A DNA stretch of 49,498 bases from Azospirillum tabaci (GTDB lineage: Bacteria > Pseudomonadota > Alphaproteobacteria > Azospirillales > Azospirillaceae). The stretch is taken from NCBI RefSeq assembly GCF_014596085.1, contig NZ_JACCJY010000043.1:1-49498 (forward strand), given 5' to 3'. The position numbers and the translations under genes were made by a program. Positions 24,844 to 33,297 of this stretch are shown here, piece by piece. Position 1 is the stretch's first letter, and every line of letters starts with the position of its first letter. Below the pieces are notes generated by a model. The model made no database searches. It was not told where the DNA came from and saw only the letters and a list, made by a program, of their open reading frames with translations.

Positions 24844-26721
24844 TCAGAGCCTCTCGCCGTCGGCCATCTGCGGCGGTGGAATGGCAAGACCGGCCTTGCG
24901 CAAGCCGTCAACGATCCGGACGATGATGTTCGGGTGGATGTTGCGACGTTCGAATTCGGAGATCGCCTTGATCGGGAAGTTCGGGTCGAGCCGCAGGATC
25001 TCGGAAACCGCTTTCGCCGCCTCGGCCCGGTTTCCGGTCTGGCCGTGGATCATCGCCAGTGCGACGTGGCCAAGAATGACCTCCCGCCCCAGATTGGCCC
25101 GCCGCATCTCCTCGAGCGCGTCGTCGTAGCGACCATTCACGTAATGATACGTGGCGATCACAATGCGGTACCAGCTCGGCTGCGCCGGGTTGCGCGTGAA
25201 GGCCTCGCGGATCAGCGGAATTCCGCGCTCCCACTCGCCGGTCAAGCTGTAGCAGCGCCCGAGGTCGGCGAGGATCGCGCTGTCGTTTGGGTTGAGCGCG
25301 AGCGCCTGTTCGTACGCGGCGATGCTGCGCTGCGGCTCCCGGCGCAACCACCATGCAAGCCCAAGCGCCTGATGGGACAACGCGCTGTCCGGAGCCAGCG
25401 TCACCGCGCGCTCGGCCATTTGCAGCCCGTCATCGATCGGATTGGGGCGCGCCGGACTGGGGTTGAAGCCGAGCCGGGCTTCGTCGATGGTGATCATGGC
25501 GAGCGCGGCCCAGGCTTCCGGATAGCCGGGGTCGCTTCTGGTCGTCCGTTCGAGGCAATCCCGCACCTCGGCGTGGAGGGCGACGTTGAACTGGCGCCAA
25601 TACTGCCGGGTGCGCAGAAGGCAGGCATAGGACGACAGATCCTGTGGCGCATGCTGGGCGTTCAACCGCGCTTCCTCGCGCTCGATCACGCCGTCCGATT
25701 GCGCCAGGGTACGGGCGACCTGAACGGCGATGTCGTGGCGCAGATCCAGCAGCCTGCTCGGCGTGACGGCGCGACGGAAACTGTCCGACCACAGGTAGCG
25801 ATGATCCTTGGCCGCGATCAGCGTGGCCGTGACTTGGATGTAATCACCGGTTTGAGCGACGCTGCCCTTCAGCATGTAGTCGACACGGGTGTTCGGCGCG
25901 GCCTCGCGCAGGGCCGGCGCCGAAGGGTAGCGGAAGCTGGTGTCGGCGCCGAAGACCAGAAAGTCTTCGAAGCGGACGAGCGCCGCGACGAGATCCTCGG
26001 TGATGCCATCGGCGACAAGGTCGAGAGCCGGATCGCCGGAGCCGTTGGTGAACGGCAGAACCAACAGGGCCGGGCCGCGCACCGCTCGTTGTGTCGTGGC
26101 CGGCTCCGTGGCGCGCTCCAGGGCGTTCTTCGACGGGTCGGGGGCGATGCCGCGCCACCCGGCGAAGAGCCCCAGGCCGACCAAGGCCAGAAGCATGACT
26201 GTGGCCGCGACGGCCAGCCAGCGGAGCGGCTGGTTGATAGGGCGTCCGAGGAACAGCGGCGCGCGGGGTGGGTCCAGCCCTTCACGGGTCGGCGCCGGCG
26301 CCGGGCCGGAGGCTTCGTCTGGAAGGTCGGTGCCGGCAGTGACCGGCACCAGGGAGAACCGGGGAACGTAGCCGCCCTTGGGAATGGCGATGCGCAAGGG
26401 GTCGGCGGCGCCTTCGGTCAGATAATAGTGTTCCAAGGCGCGGCGAAGACGGCCCGCCTGGATGCGGACCACCGGATCGAGCAGCGGGTCGAAGCTGGCG
26501 TCGCGGTCGAACACGTCCATGGCGATGGTGTAGGCCTTGATGCGATTGGCGCGCCCGGCCAGGGCCTCCTGCACGATGAACTGCAGAAAGCGGCGGCCAC
26601 GGGCGGAACCACGCAGGCTGCGGCTGGCCAGCACGCGCGCCAGCGCCGCATCGATGAGCGGTGCCGTGATGGTGGACGCGGGTAAATCGGTGCTCTGTGG
26701 TTCGTCGGAGGCGTGAAGCAC
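24844..26721 (-). CDS. Membrane protein with winged-helix-like N-terminus, TolB/FlgO-like middle and TPRs
   Basis: 625 residues. GTG start at 26721, with GAAGGAGG eight bases upstream. Residues ~20-122 form a domain common in alphaproteobacterial adenylate-cyclase-like and regulator proteins (RGRRFLQFIVQEALAGR, AYTIAMDVFDRDASFDP, VRIQAGRLRRALEHYY, IPKGGYVPRF), thought to be DNA-binding-like. One membrane helix at ~167-189, then a TolB/FlgO-like domain ~215-345 (LLVLPFTNGSGDPALDLVADGITEDLVAAL) and TPR repeats ~400-600 (LALNPNDSAILADLGRCYSLTGEWERGI). There is no cyclase catalytic domain. A membrane-bound regulator of ToxR-like layout is one possibility; the real function is unknown. Confidence 0.82.
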   Translation of the reverse strand: MLHASDEPQSTDLPASTITAPLIDAALARVLASRSLRGSARGRRFLQFIVQEALAGRANRIKAYTIAMDVFDRDASFDPLLDPVVRIQAGRLRRALEHYYLTEGAADPLRIAIPKGGYVPRFSLVPVTAGTDLPDEASGPAPAPTREGLDPPRAPLFLGRPINQPLRWLAVAATVMLLALVGLGLFAGWRGIAPDPSKNALERATEPATTQRAVRGPALLVLPFTNGSGDPALDLVADGITEDLVAALVRFEDFLVFGADTSFRYPSAPALREAAPNTRVDYMLKGSVAQTGDYIQVTATLIAAKDHRYLWSDSFRRAVTPSRLLDLRHDIAVQVARTLAQSDGVIEREEARLNAQHAPQDLSSYACLLRTRQYWRQFNVALHAEVRDCLERTTRSDPGYPEAWAALAMITIDEARLGFNPSPARPNPIDDGLQMAERAVTLAPDSALSHQALGLAWWLRREPQRSIAAYEQALALNPNDSAILADLGRCYSLTGEWERGIPLIREAFTRNPAQPSWYRIVIATYHYVNGRYDDALEEMRRANLGREVILGHVALAMIHGQTGNRAEAAKAVSEILRLDPNFPIKAISEFERRNIHPNIIVRIVDGLRKAGLAIPPPQMADGERL

Positions 26722-27112
26722 GAGCGCCCTCCTTCCGTTAAGTCCATCCGGCAGCCGTGCCCACAGGGCAAGGGGTTGCTACACCATGCGGTCCATGCCG
26801 GGACGGTCTACATTAGCCAGGCGCTGGGGCCAGGCGCTGGAAGCAGTAGACGTCATGATCACGAGGCGCACGACACAACATCGAGAAAATTCGTTCGAAT
26901 GCACAACAAGTTTCTGCGCATGAACGGCGAGTGCGATCATTGCAGAAAACCATGCCGGACAAGGGCAGGGCGCAGTTTATTCCGAAGAAATGGAGACTGG
27001 AACACTCACTGATGGTATAGCCACTTCACGCCCACGCCCTGGCTTCATTACTTCCTCCGAAATGATAGCTCTTACCTTTTTTGTGCAGCACGTGAAGCCG
27101 TTCTGTTTACCT
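26722..27112. other. Intergenic region between the TPR gene and the ppk2 operon
   Basis: No gene seen. The region is AT-richer from ~26860 on and holds a palindrome ATTCG-tt-CGAAT at 26889-26900. It should contain the promoter of the leftward TPR gene and, with the following 58 bp element, that of the rightward ydcH-like/ppk2 unit. Confidence 0.45.
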
Positions 27113-27170
27113 GTTACGGTATCAAAGCCAACCGTTTCACGCTTCAAGGCGGCGGACGATCCGGTGCAGG
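27113..27170 (+). promoter_or_regulatory. 58 bp shared element, copy P1 (before ydcH-like/ppk2)
   Basis: Matches 37078-37135 over 58 bases without a gap, with about 11 mismatches by eye. It begins GTTACGGTATC, contains CCAAC, GTTTCACGCTTCAA and GCGGCGG, and ends GGTGCAGG. It ends 69 bases before the start at 27240. Contains one TACGGTA heptamer (27115-27121). Confidence 0.6.
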
Positions 27171-27239
27171 TTGGTCAGGAGCAAAGTCCGGAACAAGGCA
27201 GGCACCCCGGCGCTCTTCCAGAACCGGGGAGACACGCCA

Positions 27240-27491
27240 ATGTCGGATAAGCTACGGCACGTCGTGGAGCGATTCCCGGATTTGGAAGGGATGATCAAAC
27301 AGCACAGCGCCGACAATCGGTTCTTTCGCAGCCTCTGTGAGGACTACGGAGAAGCCGTCGAGATTTTGCGGGGATGGGAAGCGTCGAACAGCGGGCGACG
27401 CTCGAAACGTGCCGACGCGTGCCGCGATCTCATCGTGGACCTCGAACAGGAGATCCTGCTCGAACTCCAGAACCGAATCGATGGTGTATGA
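27240..27491 (+). CDS. Small YdcH/DUF465-like protein
   Basis: 83 residues, ATG 27240 after a GGGGAG. It has the YdcH pattern: FPDLEGMIKQHSADNRFFRSLCEDYGEAVEIL, predicted helical hairpin, then a charged C-terminal helix (CRDLIVDLEQEILLELQNRI). The function of this family is unknown. It is the first gene after element P1 and lies 117 bp before the polyphosphate kinase gene in the same direction, so the two are probably co-transcribed. Confidence 0.72.
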   Translation: MSDKLRHVVERFPDLEGMIKQHSADNRFFRSLCEDYGEAVEILRGWEASNSGRRSKRADACRDLIVDLEQEILLELQNRIDGV

Positions 27492-27608
27492 CCACCCACT
27501 GCGCCTGTCCGCCCTGTCTACCGTCGTGTCTGCCGCCGTGCCTGCCGCCGAGTCGGCCAATAAACCGCCAGTCCCGTCACGGATCACAGCGAACACCCCT
27601 CCGCGAGG

Positions 27609-28448
27609 ATGATGAGCATGGCAAAGAAACTGAAGACCACCCATCGCGTGGAGTGCACGCAATCAAAGCTCAAGCGGCGGGACTATGAGAGCGCGCTTGC
27701 GGAGCTTCATGTCGAACTGGTGAAGCTGCAACAGTGGGTTGTTCACAAAGGCATGAAGGTCTGTGTCGTCTTCGAGGGGCGCGACACCGCCGGCAAGGGC
27801 GGAACCATCAAGGCCATCACGGAGCGCGTGAGTCCGCGCGTGTTCCGCGTCATCGCCCTGCCGACGCCGACCGAGCGCGAAAAGTCGCAAATGTACATCC
27901 AGCGCTACATCCCGCATCTGCCGGCCGCCGGGGAAGTCGTCATCTTCGACCGGAGCTGGTACAACCGCGCCGGGGTCGAGCGGGTGATGGGCTTCTGCAC
28001 CGAGGAGCAGGCGAAGCGGTTCCTCGACGCCGTCCCGCAAGTGGAGAAGGCCATCATCGAGTCCGGGGTGATTCTGCTGAAATACTGGCTCGAAGTCAGT
28101 CCGAAAGAGCAAACACGCCGCCTCGAAGCACGGATCAACGATGGGCGGAAGGTGTGGAAGCTGTCGCCGATGGATTTGAAGTCCTACGGCCGCTGGTACG
28201 ATTATTCACGCGCCCGCGACGATATGTTCGCGGAGACCGATACCTCTTGGGCACCGTGGTTCGTCGCGCGGTCGGACGACAAGAGGCGGGCGCGCCTGAA
28301 CATCATCCGCCACATGCTTGACCACATCCCCTACGAAGAGCTGCCCAGGGAAACCGTGAAGCTGCCCAAGCGCCAGGACCCGGACGGCTACGAGGCCCCC
28401 AACTACGCGTTGAAGGTCATTCCGGAGCTGCAATGGCCTACGGGGTGA
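27609..28448 (+). CDS. ppk2: Polyphosphate kinase 2, class I type
   Basis: 279 residues, cytoplasmic. PPK2 enzymes transfer phosphate from polyphosphate to nucleoside diphosphates. Walker A at 57-63 (GRDTAGKGG), Walker B Asp114 (VVIFDRSWYNRAGVERVMGF), lid segment with ALPTPTEREKSQMYIQRY, and the C-terminal SDDKRRARLNIIRHMLDHIPY. The one-domain length and VMGFC motif fit class I (ADP/GDP to ATP/GTP) of the Sinorhizobium/Pseudomonas type. Three ATGs lie at 27609, 27612 and 27618; the last has GAGG at better spacing, so a start three codons in is possible. It ends 20 bp from the convergent gene at 28469. No polyphosphate synthase (ppk1) is in the window. Confidence 0.93.
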   Translation: MMSMAKKLKTTHRVECTQSKLKRRDYESALAELHVELVKLQQWVVHKGMKVCVVFEGRDTAGKGGTIKAITERVSPRVFRVIALPTPTEREKSQMYIQRYIPHLPAAGEVVIFDRSWYNRAGVERVMGFCTEEQAKRFLDAVPQVEKAIIESGVILLKYWLEVSPKEQTRRLEARINDGRKVWKLSPMDLKSYGRWYDYSRARDDMFAETDTSWAPWFVARSDDKRRARLNIIRHMLDHIPYEELPRETVKLPKRQDPDGYEAPNYALKVIPELQWPTG

Positions 28449-28468
28449 AGCCGAACGGTCATCCTTGG

Positions 28469-29911
28469 TCAGCGCCGCTCCCGAACGAACCACAGACGAA
28501 CGGACCACAGGCCGGCCACGAGGATTACGGCCGCCACGGCACCCAGAAGGGCGACGTCGCCGGCCGCGTACCGTGAGGGACGGTCGCTTTCCAACGCCGC
28601 GCGGACCTTTTTCACATCATCCCTCAGCGAGGGGAGGGGGAGCGCGGCGAGGTCGTCCACAGGGAGTGAGCCCAGAATGCGCCGCGGGTCCGCCACCGCC
28701 CGCCACCGGCTGTCCAACGGCAGGCTCTCGGCAAGCCGGCCGACCTCGCCCTCGTCCGCGAAGAACTGCGGATCGAGCGTCAGCGGGAACAGGGTCGTCG
28801 CGCCCCGCATGCGCAGCTCAATCATCGCGTTCACGTCGTTGCAGACGCCCAGCGCGTAGTAGCCGCCGAACGGAAGCTCCGGATGGCGTCGCTTGATCGC
28901 GTCGTAGGCGCGCACGATGACGCCGGCAAGGCGGATCACCTCCATCGCATCCTTCCCACGGTAGCGGTGCGCCACCCTGCCCATGACCCAGGCCTGATCG
29001 CGCGTCACGCTCGGGCGGAACACGGCCTGGCCATCGATTCCGAAATAAAAGGACAGATCCGCGTTGACCACGGGGCCGCGGACGACGAGTTCGTGCTGGG
29101 AATGGCTGACCGGAACCAGAAGGGTGCGGTCCGTCCCGGGGACCGGCAGTTGGGTGTCGATCCAGAACGGCGTCAGGACGTCGCGGCCATGATAGATCAG
29201 GTCGCCGAAATTGGCGAAATAGCGTGAATCGCGGACTTCCACGTCGTGCCCGTCCCGCGCCAGCGTTTCCATCAGGGCGCGGGGCGTGTCCAACCTACGG
29301 CCGTCAAGGGTGACCCGGTAGCGCCCTCCGCCGTCCGGCGCATTCAGGGAAAGGCGGTTGAGCAGCTCGGCCAAACGCAGGCCATCGGCGTAGCGTTCGG
29401 CCAGCGCGGGATCGACGCGGTCGCCGGCTTCCAACCCAAAGCCCAGCGGGCGCAGATAGGCATCCGGCGCCGGAGGGGTGCCGACGGCGGGAATGCCCAG
29501 CTCCTCATCGGCGGCCGCCCCGTCCGTTGCCGGCTCGGGTGGGAGGCCATCGTCGCTGGACCGGTCCATCACTGCCCCGGCAAGCCGCACGGACCGGCCC
29601 ATTCCCTGCACCGTCAGTCCGGGAAACCGGTCCAGGCCCTCGAAATCCTTGCCAAGGATCATTTCGCGCAGCCGCTTGATCTCATCCGGCCCCAGAATGC
29701 CGCCCGCTTTCGGATCGCGTCCCAGGCGCCGGTACAGGGCCTCCACGAAATCCGGGTTCCGGGCCAGCTCGGACATGACCTGCGAGACAGGAAGCCATGG
29801 CGCCTCATCCACCCTCAGGTCCGCCCGTAGAGGCGCGGAGCACAGCAGGGGGCCGGACAGAATGAGAATGGAAACGACGCGCCCCAAGCCCATCATGGGG
29901 GCCACCATCAT
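28469..29911 (-). CDS. Periplasmic protein with C-terminal membrane anchor, unknown function
   Basis: 480 residues, family not recognised. N-terminal signal peptide (VVSILILSGPLLCSAPLRAD), a long periplasmic domain, and a C-terminal helix (ALLGAVAAVILVAGLWSVRLWFV) ending in positive residues. The body includes YHGRDVLTPFWIDTQLPVPGT, SHSQHELVVRGP, FYFGIDGQAVFRP and GGYYALGVCNDVNAMIE. ATG 29911 overlaps the stop of the upstream esterase-like lipoprotein gene (ATGA), so the two are translationally coupled and likely act together in the periplasm. Confidence 0.75.
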   Translation of the reverse strand: MMVAPMMGLGRVVSILILSGPLLCSAPLRADLRVDEAPWLPVSQVMSELARNPDFVEALYRRLGRDPKAGGILGPDEIKRLREMILGKDFEGLDRFPGLTVQGMGRSVRLAGAVMDRSSDDGLPPEPATDGAAADEELGIPAVGTPPAPDAYLRPLGFGLEAGDRVDPALAERYADGLRLAELLNRLSLNAPDGGGRYRVTLDGRRLDTPRALMETLARDGHDVEVRDSRYFANFGDLIYHGRDVLTPFWIDTQLPVPGTDRTLLVPVSHSQHELVVRGPVVNADLSFYFGIDGQAVFRPSVTRDQAWVMGRVAHRYRGKDAMEVIRLAGVIVRAYDAIKRRHPELPFGGYYALGVCNDVNAMIELRMRGATTLFPLTLDPQFFADEGEVGRLAESLPLDSRWRAVADPRRILGSLPVDDLAALPLPSLRDDVKKVRAALESDRPSRYAAGDVALLGAVAAVILVAGLWSVRLWFVRERR

Positions 29912-31821
29912 CGGGTTCGGCTCGCGACGCGCGGGGCGCCGGCGCCCGGCGGCCCGCAGTCGTTGCGTTTCGTGCAGGACTCGTCCCAATGAAGGAGAAG
30001 GATACGGCGCACCTCCTCGATCGTGCGCGGATCGGATTGCGTCGAGTGACCGGAACGCACGATATATTCGGATTCAACTCCGTCGATGTGGGCGCTCTTA
30101 TACTCCACGACGCCATCGTCGCCGGTTTCGACCGGCCCGTCGCCGCGCACCGCGATGATCGAGTGCGCCTTGACCCCCGCTGCGATGGGCGTGCGCGCCA
30201 GGGTCTGCACCAGGAGGCTGCCGGGGGTCATGGCATGGACGCTGCCAAACCCCGTCTGTCCGGCAAGCGTGGTGCTGGCGTTGTCCAGCCTGCCGATTTC
30301 CGAACTCACTCTCAGAAGGCGTCCCGGCAACCGCACAAGGCTTGCGACCAGATGGCTGATGCGGTTGCCGGCGACATAGCTGCCGCCGTGCGGCGTGGCG
30401 ATGAAGACGAGGCGCTTGACCGACGGAACCGGCTGCACGAACAGGGCGCGTGTCAGCAGGTCGCGCGTTTCCGGGTCGAGCTGAAGCTGGTCCGGCGGCT
30501 TGCGGAACGCCGCGTTCCACAGTCGGGGACCCGTGTCCACCGCCGTCATTTTGGTCAGCAGGCCACCCTGGCTGTGCCCGATGACGACCATCTCGCGCAA
30601 CGCCGGTTCCCGCCCGGACGGGTCCAGGGTGGACACCGCCTCCTGCAGCGCGTCGCGCAACAGCAGGGAGGAATAGGGAACGGGATTGCCCGTCTCGTAG
30701 CTGAAGAACCAGAACTGGAAGCGGTCGCGGATGCGCGGGTCGCTTCTCAGATCGTTCAGCATCTCGGCCCAGCGCACCGGGCTCGATGCCGTCCCGTGAA
30801 CGAAGACGACGGGGATGCGGCCGGACCGGTAGGGTTCCATCGCGACGAGGCGGGACGGCATCTTGTCCAGCAGGCCGCCACGCAGGAAGCCGCCGAACTC
30901 GAACTCCCAGACCGGCATCCCATCCAGCATGTAGGCCAGCGTGGCGGTGTGCTCGACCTCCAGCGGCACCGGTTGACGGTCGATCAGCACCGCTTCGGTT
31001 TCGGACGATGGGTAGAGTTCGAGCTGCGCGCGCACCTGCCCGCCCGTGATCTGGCGCCGGGGATCGGGGATGCGCAGCAGCGCGGTCACGGGCGTCTTGA
31101 CGCGTGGGGCGACCTGGAAGCCCTTCGCCAGGGTGCCCTGCGTGGTCCCCGCCGCCAAGGGAGCGCCGATGCCGGGTTGGCGATAACGGGCGTCGAGGCC
31201 ATGAATCTGCAACTCGGCGACCGGAAAGAAACCGGTCAGCTGGCGCCCGCCCCACACCAGTTCCCGAGGATCGAAGGCCACATCCAGCTCACCGAACGGG
31301 AGCGGGTGGCGCGCCTCCCGAATGGCGATGCCGGTTCTGTCTTCCGTTGCCAGCCCGGAGGTCAGGCCACGGTTGTACAGGTCGGTGGCCAACCGGAACC
31401 GTGGATCGAAGGGGCTGGGCGGCTGGTCCACCCCTCCCGGAAAGAGAAACGCATAGGCGTAGAGGGCGGACGCCAGATAATAGGCCGGGCCTCCCCGCTC
31501 CTCGGCGTGCAGGAACGACATCTCGGCCAGGGCGAAGATCTCGTCGGCGCCGCCATGCCCCTGCGTGACCAGCGCGCGGAGGTCGGCCATGGCGTTTTCC
31601 GGCTGCGTCAGGAAGCGGTCCTCCAAGGACCACCGGCGCAGCACGTTGTGGGTCGGATCGCTGATTGCGTGCGCCGACAGGACGTTGTGCGTGAGCTGCC
31701 GATGGACGGTGCCATGGTCCACGCGCTCGACACTGACCGCCGTCGCACAGCCCCCGGCAAGGAGCGTCCCGGCCAGCAGGACCGCGACGGCGAAGCTTCT
31801 CGGAAAGGGCGGCCGCCTCAT
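29908..31821 (-). CDS. Alpha/beta-hydrolase lipoprotein
   Basis: 637 residues. ATG 31821 has AGGAGG eight bases upstream and starts a lipoprotein signal with lipobox LLAGGC; an upstream in-frame ATG at 31884 lacks a binding site. The C-terminal half is an alpha/beta-hydrolase: oxyanion-hole segment VVFVHGTASSPVRW, nucleophile elbow GHSQGG (catalytic Ser), and VFIATPHGGSY as in triacylglycerol-lipase/PGAP1-like enzymes. The ~300-residue N-terminal half is helical and unassigned. Likely an envelope-anchored esterase or lipase; the substrate is unknown. Coupled to the following unknown gene by a 4 bp overlap. Confidence 0.82.
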   Translation of the reverse strand: MRRPPFPRSFAVAVLLAGTLLAGGCATAVSVERVDHGTVHRQLTHNVLSAHAISDPTHNVLRRWSLEDRFLTQPENAMADLRALVTQGHGGADEIFALAEMSFLHAEERGGPAYYLASALYAYAFLFPGGVDQPPSPFDPRFRLATDLYNRGLTSGLATEDRTGIAIREARHPLPFGELDVAFDPRELVWGGRQLTGFFPVAELQIHGLDARYRQPGIGAPLAAGTTQGTLAKGFQVAPRVKTPVTALLRIPDPRRQITGGQVRAQLELYPSSETEAVLIDRQPVPLEVEHTATLAYMLDGMPVWEFEFGGFLRGGLLDKMPSRLVAMEPYRSGRIPVVFVHGTASSPVRWAEMLNDLRSDPRIRDRFQFWFFSYETGNPVPYSSLLLRDALQEAVSTLDPSGREPALREMVVIGHSQGGLLTKMTAVDTGPRLWNAAFRKPPDQLQLDPETRDLLTRALFVQPVPSVKRLVFIATPHGGSYVAGNRISHLVASLVRLPGRLLRVSSEIGRLDNASTTLAGQTGFGSVHAMTPGSLLVQTLARTPIAAGVKAHSIIAVRGDGPVETGDDGVVEYKSAHIDGVESEYIVRSGHSTQSDPRTIEEVRRILLLHWDESCTKRNDCGPPGAGAPRVASRTR

Positions 31822-31941
31822 CCCGCAGCCTCCTGCGTCACCCGTCGCCACCGGCCGGGCATCATGGCTTGCGTACACTCCCATGCCCTCCGCCCGTGTT
31901 CTCAGCGCACAGCCTCCGAATGCGTTCGCGGCGACCGCCGT

Positions 31942-32565
31942 TCAGAACCAGCTCTTGCGCGCCGGCTCGATCGACACCGCGAGGGCTTCGCTGACGACGG
32001 CGGTGATCGTGTCGCCGACCTTCAGCGAGGGAAGCTTCGCCTGACGGGCGGGGTCCGTCACATTGACGGTGTAGACTTCGCCGCCGTTGGGATTGACGAG
32101 GTCGATGCTGTTCGCGCCGAGGTCGATGCCGACGACCAGGCCGCTGAGCCGTGTCACCTGCACGCCGATGCCGCCCGGCGCCTCGACCGAGCGCGCGACC
32201 GCCTGCTGGACCTCATCCTCGGGCACGGGCGTGCCGGGTTGGGACACCATGAAGGCCACGGAGCGGTAGAACTGCGCGTCGACGGTGTCTCCCACCTTCA
32301 GCATCTCCAAGCGCACCGCCGGCCCGGCCATGACGGTGACCGGCGTGCCCGACCGTCCGGTCAGCGTGACCTTCCGCTTGGCCGCGTCGATGGCCGTGAT
32401 TTTCGCGTGGAGCGTGACCGCGGCACTTTCCGGAATGACGTTCGTCAGAACGGGCCTGTTCTGCGCCGCCGCCGGATGCGGAGCGATGGCCGGGGCCAGG
32501 AGCACGCCGCAGAGGATGCCCACTGCGGTGGCGGTGGCCATTGGCAAGGTTGCACGACGCTTCAT
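31942..32565 (-). CDS. Secreted protein of unknown function
   Basis: 207 residues, start ATG 32565 with AGGAGG seven bases upstream. Signal peptide to ~34 (ATAVGILCGVLLAPAIAPHPAAAQ). The mature part is beta-rich, with two similar halves: VTLHAKITAIDAAKRKVTLTG...LKVGDTVDAQF and GLVVGIDLGANSIDLVNPNGG...LKVGDTITAVV. These look like two OB-like domains that may arise from duplication. It lies 120 bp downstream of the region upstream of the hydrolase gene and probably has its own promoter in 32566-32850. Confidence 0.78.
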   Translation of the reverse strand: MKRRATLPMATATAVGILCGVLLAPAIAPHPAAAQNRPVLTNVIPESAAVTLHAKITAIDAAKRKVTLTGRSGTPVTVMAGPAVRLEMLKVGDTVDAQFYRSVAFMVSQPGTPVPEDEVQQAVARSVEAPGGIGVQVTRLSGLVVGIDLGANSIDLVNPNGGEVYTVNVTDPARQAKLPSLKVGDTITAVVSEALAVSIEPARKSWF

Positions 32566-32813
32566 GCTGTCCTCCTGTCTTGCCCGGCATGCCCCGGCGC
32601 CGCCTTCGAAGCGCGAAGTCGGAGTGCGGATCTGGGGCTGTCCGGTGTGGTGCGTTGTTGTCCACAGCCAAGTCCTGTAGCCCGAGATGCCGTCTCTGAC
32701 GAGTATTCTACGGTAGCTTGGCTTTCGCTGATCCCTGCCGTCGGGCCGACTGTTCAGAACACGCCCGGCCCGGCGACGAGCGTAAGCATCGGAACGGCTT
32801 CCGCGGTCCCGGT

Positions 32814-32835
32814 TACCGTAATGGATGTTACGGTA
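32814..32835. promoter_or_regulatory. Perfect palindrome TACCGTAA-N6-TTACGGTA
   Basis: 8 bp arms with a six-base spacer TGGATG, between divergent genes. The best-formed copy of the TACSGTA motif seen elsewhere in this half of the window; it looks like a dimer operator. Confidence 0.55.
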
Positions 32836-32880
32836 GCGTACTTGGCACAATGACGGTGTTTCGCCGCCCTTCACCACGCG

Positions 32881-32910
32881 CAACCGCCGTCAACCGCCGT
32901 CAACCGCCGT
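32881..32910 (+). repeat. Three exact tandem decamers
   Basis: CAACCGCCGT three times without a gap. Ten bases is close to one helical turn, so the copies would face the same side of the DNA. Confidence 0.85.
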
Positions 32911-33297
32911 CGATACCCCCGGTCGCAAGGGAGCGGACGGTCGATCGGTGATTTTGTCCAGCTAAGCCTCGGCAGCGCCTCGACCCGCCCTACGCCTCCT
33001 TCCGCGCGGCGGGCACACTCGCGGGCGCACCGGCCACTCAGGGCAGCGATACCGTAGCGGCCTTCATTGTACGCGGCTGCTACTTTCAATGGCTCCGCTC
33101 CATGTTGCTCAATGATCTCCGCAGTCGGACTCGCGGAAGCATGAACAGGCGCGCCGGGGACGACGGCCGGGGATCACGGCCAGGGATCACGAATGCCGTT
33201 TTCGAATACCGTTTTCCCAGGCCTTACATTCCGAGGCCTTTCACCGATGCCGCCGACGCAGCATCCGGGGCAGGAGGCCGGGGCAGGAGGGATGTCG

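Larger units (their letters stand above)
32566..33297. other. Divergent intergenic region rich in short repeats
   Basis: About 730 bp between leftward 31942-32565 and rightward 33298-34146. No gene seen. It holds four TACSGTA heptamers (32709-32715, 32814-32820, 32829-32835, 33050-33056), three tandem decamers (32881-32910) and short local duplications around 33169-33215 (CGGCCRGGGATCACG twice, TRCCGTTTTC twice). Confidence 0.6.
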
